This document shows, one piece after another, positions 49,537 to 57,472 of a stretch of 64,000 bases of DNA; position 1 is the stretch's first letter, and every line of letters starts with the position of its first letter. The stretch comes from Streptomyces sp. NBC_00425 (lineage in GTDB: Bacteria > Actinomycetota > Actinomycetes > Streptomycetales > Streptomycetaceae). The DNA is taken from positions 5,394,001 through 5,458,000 of the forward strand of contig NZ_CP107928.1 in the NCBI RefSeq assembly GCF_036030735.1, written 5' to 3'. Made by a program: the position numbers and the translations under genes. Below the pieces are notes generated by a model. The model was given only the letters and a program-made list of their open reading frames with translations. It did not search any database and was not told the origin of the DNA.

Positions 49537-50685
49537 GTGGATTTCGGTTTCACCTCGGCAGACGACTCTTTCCGCGTCGAAGCACGGGAATGGCTGGCCG
49601 CACACGCGCCGCGGGCCGCCGGCCGGCGGTCCTGGGAGCGGGCTCTCGGGGCGGCCGGGTGGATCGGGCTCGGCTGGCCGCAGAGCGGGTACGGCAACCG
49701 GACCGGAAGCCTCACCCAGCAGGTCGCCTGGGCCGAGGAGTACGCCCGGTCGGGAGCCCCGCCGCGCTCCGGGCACATCGGGGAGAACCTGCTCGCGCCC
49801 ACCCTGCTCGCGCACGGCACGGACGAGCAGAAGGCGCGCTTCCTGCCGCCGGTCGCCGCCGGCGACGAGCTGTGGTGCCAGGGATACAGCGAGCCCGGCG
49901 CCGGCTCCGACCTCGCCGGCGTCCGCACACGGGCCGAACTCGCCCCCGACGGACGGTCGTACCGCGTCACCGGCCAGAAGATCTGGACGTCCCTCGCCCA
50001 CGAGGCCGACTGGTGCTTCGTCCTCGCGCGCACCGACCCGCAGGCGCGGCGGCACCACGGCCTGACGTTCCTCCTCGTGCCCATGGACCAGCCGGGCCGG
50101 ATCGAGGTACGGCCCATCCGGCAGCTGACCGGCACCAGCGACTTCAACGAGGTCTTCTTCGACGGGGCGCACGCGCGCGCGGAACACGTCGTCGGCGCGC
50201 CGGGAGACGGCTGGCGGGTCGCCATGAGCCTGCTTGGCTTCGAGCGCGGGGTGTCGACCCTCGCCCAGCAGATCGGTTTCGCACAGGAGCTGGGGCGCGT
50301 GGTGCACGCCGCCGTGGAGTCGGGAGCGGCCGGCGATCCCGTCGTGCGCGAGCGTCTGGTGCGGCTGTGGGCGGAGCTGCGGACCATGCGATGGAACGCG
50401 CTGCGGACGCTGGGGGGCACGGGCGGGCCGGGTGCGCCGAGCGTGGCCAAGCTGCTGTGGGCGGGCTGGCACCAGCGGCTGGGAGAGGTCGCCGTACAGG
50501 TGCGGGGCGCGGCCGCGAGCGTCGGGCCGGCCGACTGGACGCCCGCCGCGCCGTACGAACTCGACGACGCGCAGCACCTGTTCCTGTTCTCCCGGGCCGA
50601 CACGATCTACGGCGGCTCGGACCAGATCCAGCGCACGATCATCGCCGAGCGCGTGCTCGGCCTGCCCAGGCAGCCCAAGGGATGA
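49537..50685 (+). CDS. Acyl-CoA dehydrogenase
   Basis: This 382-residue full-length dehydrogenase has the motif WCQGYSEPGAGSDLAGVRTR, the substrate region KIWTSLAHEADW and the C-terminal GGSDQIQRTIIAERVLGLP. It is similar in length and motifs to the large subunit at 43.9 kb. The GTG at 49537 has CGAGGAGG just upstream; an earlier ATG at 49414 is in a repetitive, non-conserved stretch. It is likely cotranscribed with the SDR and alcohol dehydrogenase genes. Confidence 0.87.
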   Translation: MDFGFTSADDSFRVEAREWLAAHAPRAAGRRSWERALGAAGWIGLGWPQSGYGNRTGSLTQQVAWAEEYARSGAPPRSGHIGENLLAPTLLAHGTDEQKARFLPPVAAGDELWCQGYSEPGAGSDLAGVRTRAELAPDGRSYRVTGQKIWTSLAHEADWCFVLARTDPQARRHHGLTFLLVPMDQPGRIEVRPIRQLTGTSDFNEVFFDGAHARAEHVVGAPGDGWRVAMSLLGFERGVSTLAQQIGFAQELGRVVHAAVESGAAGDPVVRERLVRLWAELRTMRWNALRTLGGTGGPGAPSVAKLLWAGWHQRLGEVAVQVRGAAASVGPADWTPAAPYELDDAQHLFLFSRADTIYGGSDQIQRTIIAERVLGLPRQPKG

Positions 50686-50704
50686 GGCAGAGGGGAGCAG
50701 TGTG

Positions 50705-51754
50705 ATGCGAGGCGTGGTGTTCGACGGTGAGCGGGTCGAGGTCGTCGACGACCTGGAGGTGCGGGACCCGGAAGCCGGCGAGGTGCTGGTCGCCGTCGCG
50801 GCGGCCGGGCTGTGTCACAGCGACCTGTCGGTCGTCGACGGGACGATCCCCTTCCCCGCGCCGGTCGTCCTCGGGCACGAGGGCGCGGGCGTCGTGGCCG
50901 CGGTCGGCCCCGGGGTCACGCATGTCGTGCCCGGGGACCATGTCGCGCTGTCCACGCTCGCCAACTGCGGCGCCTGCGCGGAGTGCGACCGGGGCCGCCC
51001 CACGATGTGCCGGCAGGCCATCGGGCGGCCCGGGAGACCGTTCACGCGCGCGGGGCGCCCCCTCTTCCAGTTCGCGGCCAACTCCGCCTTCGCCGAGCGG
51101 ACGGTGGTCAAGGCCGTGCAGGCGGTGCCGATCCCCAAGGACGTCCCGCTGACGTCCGCCGCGCTGATCGGGTGCGGGGTGCTGACCGGCGTCGGGGCCG
51201 TGCTGAACCGCGCGCGCGTGGGCCACGGCGAGAGCGTCGTCGTCATCGGCACAGGCGGGATCGGGCTCAACGTGCTGCAGGGCGCGCGGATCGCGGGCGC
51301 GCTGCGGATCGTCGCCGTCGACGCGAACCCGGCGAAGGAGGCGACGGCCCGGCGGTTCGGGGCCACGCACTTCCTGACGTCGGCGGACGGCGTGCGGGAG
51401 GTGCTGCCGACGGGCGCGGACCACGTCTTCGAATGCGTGGGACGGGTCGAGCTGATCCGGACCGCCGTCGACCTGCTCGACCGGCACGGTCAGGCGGTGC
51501 TGCTCGGAGTGCCGCCGGCGACGGCCGAGGCGTCCTTCCGCGTCTCCTCGCTGTTCCTGGACAAGTCGATCCTGGGCTGCCGCTACGGCGCCTCGCGCCC
51601 CCAGCGGGACGTCGCCCTGTACGCGGAGCTGTACCGCGAGGGCCGGCTGCTGCTCGACGAACTCGTCACCCAGACCTACCCGGTCGAGGACTTCGAGAAG
51701 GCCGCGGCGGACGCCGAGGCGGGACGGGTGGCGCGCGGAGTGCTGACGTTCTAG
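50705..51754 (+). CDS. Zinc-dependent alcohol dehydrogenase (class III/MDR type)
   Basis: This 349-residue MDR enzyme has catalytic zinc ligands in GLCHSDLSV and LGHEGAG, and the structural zinc site CGACAECDRGRPTMC near residue 95. The Rossmann motif is IGTGGIGLNV near 180. It would oxidise an alcohol to an aldehyde or ketone with NAD, or act on a CoA-linked intermediate. It is the last gene of the SDR unit. Its stop shares the CTAG tetranucleotide with the stop of the convergent regulator gene. Confidence 0.89.
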   Translation: MRGVVFDGERVEVVDDLEVRDPEAGEVLVAVAAAGLCHSDLSVVDGTIPFPAPVVLGHEGAGVVAAVGPGVTHVVPGDHVALSTLANCGACAECDRGRPTMCRQAIGRPGRPFTRAGRPLFQFAANSAFAERTVVKAVQAVPIPKDVPLTSAALIGCGVLTGVGAVLNRARVGHGESVVVIGTGGIGLNVLQGARIAGALRIVAVDANPAKEATARRFGATHFLTSADGVREVLPTGADHVFECVGRVELIRTAVDLLDRHGQAVLLGVPPATAEASFRVSSLFLDKSILGCRYGASRPQRDVALYAELYREGRLLLDELVTQTYPVEDFEKAAADAEAGRVARGVLTF

Positions 51755-52767
51755 TGGGTGGTGTCGGGCGGGGTGGCGTCGGTCGTGCGGAAGGTGCGGC
51801 GGTAGGCGGTCGGGGTGACTCCGAGTGCGGCCTGTAGGTGCTGGCGCATCGACTGGGCGGTGCCGAAACCGGCGTCCCGGGCGATCCGGTCGACGGACAG
51901 GCCGCTGGACTCCAGCAGGTGCCGGGCTCGTTCGACCCGTTGCTGGGTGAGCCACTGGCCGGGGCTGACGCCGACCTCCTCGCGGAAGCGGCGGGTGAAC
52001 GTCCGCACCGACATGGCCTCCCGCTCGGCCATGTCGCGCAGTTGGAGGGGCTCGTGCAGGCGGCCGAGCGCCCATGCGCGGGCGCCGGTCGTGGTCGCCT
52101 GCTGCGGGTCGGGCACCGGTCGCGCGATGTACTGGGCCTGACCGCCGTCGCGGTGCGGGGGCACGACGGTGCGGCGGGCCACGTCGTTGGCTACGGCGGT
52201 GCCGTGGTCGCGGCGGACCATGTGCAGGCACAGGTCGATGCCGGCGGCGACGCCGGCCGAGGTGAGCACGTCGCCGTCGTCGACGAAGAGCACGTCCGGG
52301 TCGACCTTGATCTGCGGGAAGAGCCGCTGGAGGTGTTCGGCGTCGGCCCAGTGCGTGGTCGCGGGACGGCCGTCGAGGAAGCCGGCCGCGGCCAGCACGT
52401 ACACGCCGGTGCAGATGGAGGCGAGCCGGGTGCCGGGCCTGACGCGGTCGAGGGCGGCGGCGAGTTCGTCGGTCAGGACGCCCTCCTCGAAGACCGGGCC
52501 GAGCTCATAGCTGGCCGGGACGATCACGGTGTCGGCGGTGGCCAGCGCCTCGGGACCGTGCTCGACCATGATCGCGAAGTCGGCGTCCGTCTCGACGGGG
52601 CCCGGCGGGCGCACCGAACAGGTGACGACCTCGTACAGAAGGCGTCCGCGGGCGTCCTTGGGGCGGCCGAAGATGCGGTGCGGGATGCCCAGCTCGAAGG
52701 GGAGCAGACCGTCCAGGGCGAGGACGACGACGCGATGGGGGCGGGGGGCGTACTCGACAGGACCCAT
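51751..52767 (-). CDS. GlxA-type regulator (DJ-1/PfpI plus AraC domains)
   Basis: This 338-residue protein has an N-terminal DJ-1/PfpI domain (about residues 10-190; VVVLALDGLLPFELGIP, SICTGVYVLAAAGFLDGR in part) and a C-terminal AraC double HTH (about 230-330; SVRTFTRRFREEVGVSPGQWL, RIARDAGFGTAQSMRQHL). The Cys in SICTG is at the nucleophile-elbow position. It is divergent from an MFS gene across 71 bp and probably controls it. No copy of the regional palindrome lies in that gap. Confidence 0.9.
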   Translation of the reverse strand: MGPVEYAPRPHRVVVLALDGLLPFELGIPHRIFGRPKDARGRLLYEVVTCSVRPPGPVETDADFAIMVEHGPEALATADTVIVPASYELGPVFEEGVLTDELAAALDRVRPGTRLASICTGVYVLAAAGFLDGRPATTHWADAEHLQRLFPQIKVDPDVLFVDDGDVLTSAGVAAGIDLCLHMVRRDHGTAVANDVARRTVVPPHRDGGQAQYIARPVPDPQQATTTGARAWALGRLHEPLQLRDMAEREAMSVRTFTRRFREEVGVSPGQWLTQQRVERARHLLESSGLSVDRIARDAGFGTAQSMRQHLQAALGVTPTAYRRTFRTTDATPPDTTH

Positions 52768-52838
52768 GGCCCGATCCTAGCGAACGCTGTCCTTCGGGCC
52801 AGTCGTCCGTCCCGCCCGGATGTCAGAAGCTCGGTGGC

Positions 52839-54185
52839 GTGCATCAGACGACCGAGACCCGGGAATCCGCCGGGGAACAGAAGCCCGTGTCCGACCGTGC
52901 CCACGGCCGCGTGTCCGGCCGTCGCCGGGCCCGGATCCACCGCGCCTGGTTCGTCGCCGCCGTCACCTTCGTCACGATCATCGGCGCGGCGGCCTTCCGC
53001 TCGCTGCCCGGTCTGCTCATCGACCCGTTGCATGCGGAGTTCGGCTGGTCGCGCGGCACGATCGGTGCGGCGGTCTCGGTCAACCTGGCGCTGTACGGCC
53101 TCACCGCCCCGTTCGCGGCCGCCCTCATGGACCGGTTCGGCATCCGCCGGGTGGTCGCCGCGGCGCTGACCGTGATCGCGGCCGGCTCGCTGCTGACGGT
53201 GTGGATGACGGCGGCCTGGCAACTGCTGCTGTACTGGGGCCTGCTGGTCGGCCTCGGCTCGGGCTCGATGGCGCTGGCCTTCGCCGCGACCGTGACCAAC
53301 CGCTGGTTCACCGAGCGCCGGGGACTGGTCACCGGCATCCTGACCGCCGCCTCCGCCTCCGGCCAGCTGGTCTTCCTGCCGGTGCTGTCCTGGACGGTCC
53401 TGCGGTACGGGTGGCGCCCGGCGGCCGTCACGGTGGCGCTGGCCGCGCTCACCGTCGTCCCCTTCGTGTGGCTGCTGCTGCGGGACCATCCGGCGGACGT
53501 GGGTCAGAAGCCGTACGGTGCACGGGAGTTCACGCCGAAGCCGCCGCCGGTGCGGGGTGCGGCCCGGCGCACGCTGCGGGTCCTGTCCTCGGCGGTGCGC
53601 ACCGGCCCGTTCTGGCTGCTGGCCGGCACCTTCGCGATCTGCGGCGCCTCGACGAACGGCCTGGTGCAGACCCACTTCGTGCCCGCTGCGCACGACCACG
53701 GCATGCCGGTGACGGCGGCCGCCTCGCTGCTGGCCGTGATCGGCGTCTTCGACGTGGTCGGCACGGTCGCCTCCGGCTGGTTCACGGACCGTTTCGAGCC
53801 TCGCCGGCTGCTGGCGGTGTACTACGCGCTGCGCGGCATGTCGCTGCTGTTCCTTCCGGTGCTGCTGGCTCCGTCCGTGCATCCGCCGATGGTCTTCTTC
53901 ATCGTGTTCTACGGGCTCGACTGGGTCGCCACCGTGCCGCCCACCCTCGCCCTGTGCCGCGAGCAGTACGGCGAGGACAGCGCCATCGTCTTCGGGTGGG
54001 TGCTCGCCTCCCACCAGCTGGGCGCGGCCCTGGTCGCCTTCCTGGGCGGCGTGGCGCGGGACGCCTTCGGCTCGTACGACGTCGTCTGGTACGGGTCGGG
54101 CGCGCTGTGCGCGGCGGCGGCGCTGATGGCCCTCGTGATCCGTCGCCGGCCGGCCACGGCGGCCCTCACGCCTGCGACGGGCTGA
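52839..54185 (+). CDS. MFS transporter
   Basis: This 448-residue major facilitator has twelve predicted membrane segments, with the inter-helix motif DRFGIRRVV after helix 2 and its counterpart DRFEPRRLL in the second half. A hydrophilic N-terminal tail of about 35 residues precedes helix 1. The substrate is unknown; similar proteins act as carboxylate importers or exporters. Divergent placement with the GlxA-type regulator suggests control by it. The GTG start lacks a strong ribosome site. Confidence 0.87.
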   Translation: MHQTTETRESAGEQKPVSDRAHGRVSGRRRARIHRAWFVAAVTFVTIIGAAAFRSLPGLLIDPLHAEFGWSRGTIGAAVSVNLALYGLTAPFAAALMDRFGIRRVVAAALTVIAAGSLLTVWMTAAWQLLLYWGLLVGLGSGSMALAFAATVTNRWFTERRGLVTGILTAASASGQLVFLPVLSWTVLRYGWRPAAVTVALAALTVVPFVWLLLRDHPADVGQKPYGAREFTPKPPPVRGAARRTLRVLSSAVRTGPFWLLAGTFAICGASTNGLVQTHFVPAAHDHGMPVTAAASLLAVIGVFDVVGTVASGWFTDRFEPRRLLAVYYALRGMSLLFLPVLLAPSVHPPMVFFIVFYGLDWVATVPPTLALCREQYGEDSAIVFGWVLASHQLGAALVAFLGGVARDAFGSYDVVWYGSGALCAAAALMALVIRRRPATAALTPATG

Positions 54186-54333
54186 GCGTGACGGCGCCGG
54201 CCCGAGCATGATGGCGTCCGCGCTGCGTAACCGGTCCGGGGCGGCTACTCCGCGTACTGTGTGGCTACATTCGGTGATGGGTGGCCGGGCCGCTGAGCGT
54301 CGTCCCGCCGTCCGCTGTCCGTGGAGGCGATTG

Positions 54334-55908
54334 ATGACGTCGTTGGCCCGTCGTGACGTGCTGAAGTGCCTGCCGGTCGTGGCCGGCGCGGCCGTGACCG
54401 GAACGGCGGTGACCGGAACGGCGGCCGCGCGCGCGGCCGGCTCGCGCGGGTCGGCCCTGCGGGCGGACGCCGACGCCGGGTTCCCGCAGCCGGAGACGCG
54501 CCGGGCGGACCCGGACACGGGGCGGCTCGCCACCCGGCTGACCGTCGCGTTCACCGAGCTGGCGGTCCCCGGCGTGGGCAGTGTGCTCACCCGCGCCTAC
54601 GAGGGGTCGGTCCCGGGGCCGACGCTGCGGGTGCGGCCCGGGGAGACCCTGGAGATCATGCAGGTCAACGCGCTGCCACCGAACGCCGAGGCGATGCGGG
54701 AAGCACATCCGGACATGAATGTCCCGCATCACTTCAACACCTTCAACCTGCACACCCATGGCATGCACGTGGACCCTTCGGGTGAGGCGGACAACGTCTT
54801 CCGTGCCTTCGAGCCCGCAGCCGTTCCGGGGACCACGACCGCCCACCGCAGCATCGTCGACGTCCCGGCGGATCATCCGGCCGGCACCTTCTGGTACCAC
54901 CCCCACCTTCACGGCTCCACCTCGAGCCAGCTGCTGAGCGGGATGGCGGGCGTGCTCGTCGTCGAGGGGGACGTGGACGAGGTCCCCGAGATCGCCGCGG
55001 CCAAGGAGGTCGTCGTCTGCGTCAGCGAGCTCAAACTGTCCGGCGGACGGGTGCCGGATCTGACCTCGCACGGCGTCTGGGACGACATCCCCTCGACGTT
55101 CCTGGTCAACGGGGCGAAGAACCCCGTTCTGACCATCGCCCCGGGGGAGATCCAGCGCTGGCGTGTCGTCAACGCCGGAGCCCTTACCGCTCACTTCCTC
55201 AGCGTGGGCGGCCAGGAGATGCACCAGATCGCCTGTGACGGCGTCACCTTCATGAAACCCGTCGCCACCACCGGCGTGACGCTGCCCATGGGAGGACGGG
55301 TGGACCTGCTGGTCCGCGGCGGCAGGCCCGGCACCTACAAGGTGTCCGGTGGGGGTCCCTCCCACCACCTTTTCACGCTCGTCGTCACCGGCGCCCCCCG
55401 CACGATGTCGCTGCCGGCCGAACTGCCCGGCCGGCCCACCGAACTGCCCGAGCCGACCCGCACCCGGACGCTGACCTTCCGCAGTTACGAGAACGTCTTC
55501 TCAGGCGCCTTCCCGAACGCCTACCGGATCCTGGGCGACGGTGAGACGCCGCCCGCCGACCCCGGGGCCGGCCGTGACGACCTCGCCTGGGGCCGTCTCT
55601 GCGCCGACTACGTCAACCAGCGCGTCCGGCTGGGCGAGGTCGAGGAGTGGACGATCGTCAACGACTCCCACGCCCACGCCCACAGCCATCACCCCTTCCA
55701 CCTGCACACCAACCACTTCCTGCTCACAGCCGTCGACAACCGCAAGCTGGCCACACCGGTCTGGCACGACACCGTCGCCGTCCCGCCGAACGGTTCGATC
55801 ACCTTCCGGCTGCGCGCCGAGGACTTCACCGGACGGTCGATGCTGCACTGCCACCAGCTCCAGCACGGCGACGAGGGCATGATGCAGATCGTCGACTACG
55901 TGCGCTGA
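54334..55908 (+). CDS. Tat-exported multicopper oxidase
   Basis: This 524-residue enzyme starts with a twin-arginine signal (ARRDVLKCLPVVAGAA, residues about 6-22) with two AVTGT repeats in its Ala-rich h-region. Copper motifs are complete: NLHTHGMH, WYHPHLHGS, HHPFHLHTNHF, and HCHQLQHGDEGM holding the type 1 Cys. It is a CueO/laccase-like oxidase acting outside the membrane on copper(I) or phenolic substrates. GGAGG precedes the ATG at 54334. No copper-resistance neighbours are seen. Confidence 0.9.
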   Translation: MTSLARRDVLKCLPVVAGAAVTGTAVTGTAAARAAGSRGSALRADADAGFPQPETRRADPDTGRLATRLTVAFTELAVPGVGSVLTRAYEGSVPGPTLRVRPGETLEIMQVNALPPNAEAMREAHPDMNVPHHFNTFNLHTHGMHVDPSGEADNVFRAFEPAAVPGTTTAHRSIVDVPADHPAGTFWYHPHLHGSTSSQLLSGMAGVLVVEGDVDEVPEIAAAKEVVVCVSELKLSGGRVPDLTSHGVWDDIPSTFLVNGAKNPVLTIAPGEIQRWRVVNAGALTAHFLSVGGQEMHQIACDGVTFMKPVATTGVTLPMGGRVDLLVRGGRPGTYKVSGGGPSHHLFTLVVTGAPRTMSLPAELPGRPTELPEPTRTRTLTFRSYENVFSGAFPNAYRILGDGETPPADPGAGRDDLAWGRLCADYVNQRVRLGEVEEWTIVNDSHAHAHSHHPFHLHTNHFLLTAVDNRKLATPVWHDTVAVPPNGSITFRLRAEDFTGRSMLHCHQLQHGDEGMMQIVDYVR

Positions 55909-55927
55909 GCGGCCCGCCCGCCGGCGG

Positions 55928-56521
55928 TCAGCGGAACCGGCCCCGGTGGAACAGCAGCGGCGGCTCGTCCGCGCCGTCCGTCCCCAGGGCGTTCACCCGT
56001 CCGACGACGATGAGGTGGTCGCCGCCCGTGTGGACCGCGTGGATGGTGCAGTCGATCCAGGCGAGGGCGCCGGCAAGGCGGGGAGCGCCCGAGACCGGCG
56101 CCGGGTCGTGGTCGACGCCGGCGAACTTGTCCGTGCCGCTCGCCGCGAACGCGCGGCACAGCGCCTGCTGGCCCGCGCCGAGGACGTTGACGCAGAAGAC
56201 GCCCGCGCGGGCGATCCGCGGCCAGGTGGTGGACGTCCGGCCGACCATGAAGGCGACCAGGGGCGGGTCGAGGGAGAGCGAGGAGAACGACTGGCAGGCG
56301 AAGCCGGCGGGGGCGCCGTCGCCGTCGGCGGCGGGCGCCGTCACGACCGTCACACCCGAGGCGAAGCTCCCGAGGACACGGCGGAACTCGCCCGCGTCCA
56401 CCGGCGCCCGCTCGTCCTCCCGGACACAGCGCAGCTCGGGCCGCGGCAGCGGTTCGACCGGCCGGCCCTCCGCCCGCAGATACCGCACGGCCGCGGCCGC
56501 CATTCCCGCATGTCCCATCAC
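55928..56521 (-). CDS. Flavin reductase family protein
   Basis: This 197-residue protein is of the FMN-binding split-barrel flavin reductase family (HpaC-like), with FRRVLGSFASGVTVVTA near residue 45, GFACQSFSSLSLDPPLV near 75 and the terminal DHLIVVGRVNAL. It supplies reduced flavin to a partner monooxygenase. A non-conserved tail of about 40 residues precedes the domain. GTG 56521 or ATG 56518 is the start. An operator copy lies 14 bases upstream, making it part of the regional regulon. Confidence 0.87.
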   Translation of the reverse strand: MMGHAGMAAAAVRYLRAEGRPVEPLPRPELRCVREDERAPVDAGEFRRVLGSFASGVTVVTAPAADGDGAPAGFACQSFSSLSLDPPLVAFMVGRTSTTWPRIARAGVFCVNVLGAGQQALCRAFAASGTDKFAGVDHDPAPVSGAPRLAGALAWIDCTIHAVHTGGDHLIVVGRVNALGTDGADEPPLLFHRGRFR

Positions 56522-56534
56522 ATCCCCATTGAAG

Positions 56535-56549
56535 CTGACGGTTCGTCAG
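56535..56549. promoter_or_regulatory. CTGACGGNCCGTCAG-type operator, copy 5
   Basis: CTGACGGTTCGTCAG has 6-bp perfect outer arms. It lies 14 bases upstream of the flavin reductase start, inside the 68-bp gap after the hydratase gene, so the reductase may have its own regulated promoter. Confidence 0.7.
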
Positions 56550-56589
56550 ATAGGAAGGGGTGTGCGGATGTGCGCGGATCCCCGGGCGC

Positions 56590-57381
56590 TCAGCGGCCCC
56601 GGAAGGCCGCCGCGCGGCGTTCCGTGAAGCTCTTCACGCCCTCCTGCGCGTCCGCCGTCGTCATGTTGATCTCCTGGGCGGCGGCCTCGGCGGCGAAGGC
56701 GGTCGTGCGGTCGGCGTCGAGGGAGGCGTTGACGAGCTGCTTGGTCAGGGCCAGGGCGCGGGTCGGGCCGGCGGCCAGCCGGGCCGCCCACTCGCGGGCC
56801 GTCTTGTCCAGCTCGCCGTCCGGGACGACTCGGTTGACCAGGCCGAGGCGTTCCGCGTCGGCCGCGCCGAGCGCGTCGCCGAAGAACATCAGCTCCTTGG
56901 CGCGCTGCGGGCCCACCAGACGCGGGAGCAGATAGGCGCCGCCGCCGTCGGGGACCAGGCCGCGGCGGACGAACACCTCGATGAAGCGGGCCGACTCGGC
57001 GGCCAGCACCAGATCGCACGCGAACGCGAGGTGCGCGCCCAGACCGGCCGCCGTGCCGTTCACGGCCGCGACGACCGGCTTCTCGCAGTCGAGGACAGCG
57101 GCGATCAGGCGCTGGGCGCCCACCCGGAGGGTGCGGGCCACGTCCCCGGCGATCCGCTCGCCCGCCGCCGTCCCGCCCCGCAGGTCCGCCCCCGCGCAGA
57201 ACCCCCGGCCCGTGCCGGTCAGGACCACCGCCCGCACCTCCGGGTCGGCGGACGCCTCGGCGAGCAGCGCGATCAGACGGTCGCGCAGGTCCGGGGTGAG
57301 GGCGTTGAGCGCCTCGGGGCGGTCGAGGGTGAGACGGGTGACGTGGTCGTCCGTCGTGCTCAGGATCGAGGGGGCGGGCAT
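56590..57381 (-). CDS. Enoyl-CoA hydratase/isomerase
   Basis: This 263-residue crotonase has GRGFCAGADLRGG near residue 60 and NGTAAGLGAHLAFACD near 105 for the oxyanion hole, and FVRRGLVPDGGGAYLLPRLVG in part (GLVPDGGGAYLLP) near 140. One of the two usual catalytic glutamates is absent in that second segment, as in PaaG-like isomerases, so isomerase activity is possible. It follows the ADP-forming synthetase gene by 91 bases on the same strand. Confidence 0.88.
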   Translation of the reverse strand: MPAPSILSTTDDHVTRLTLDRPEALNALTPDLRDRLIALLAEASADPEVRAVVLTGTGRGFCAGADLRGGTAAGERIAGDVARTLRVGAQRLIAAVLDCEKPVVAAVNGTAAGLGAHLAFACDLVLAAESARFIEVFVRRGLVPDGGGAYLLPRLVGPQRAKELMFFGDALGAADAERLGLVNRVVPDGELDKTAREWAARLAAGPTRALALTKQLVNASLDADRTTAFAAEAAAQEINMTTADAQEGVKSFTERRAAAFRGR

Positions 57382-57472
57382 GCGTGTCCTCCGTTTCGGC
57401 AGGGGCGGACCACCGGGCGGCGGCCCCGCCCCTCGTCTCGGCGTCGGTCCGGCCCGGTCCGCGCGGCGGACC

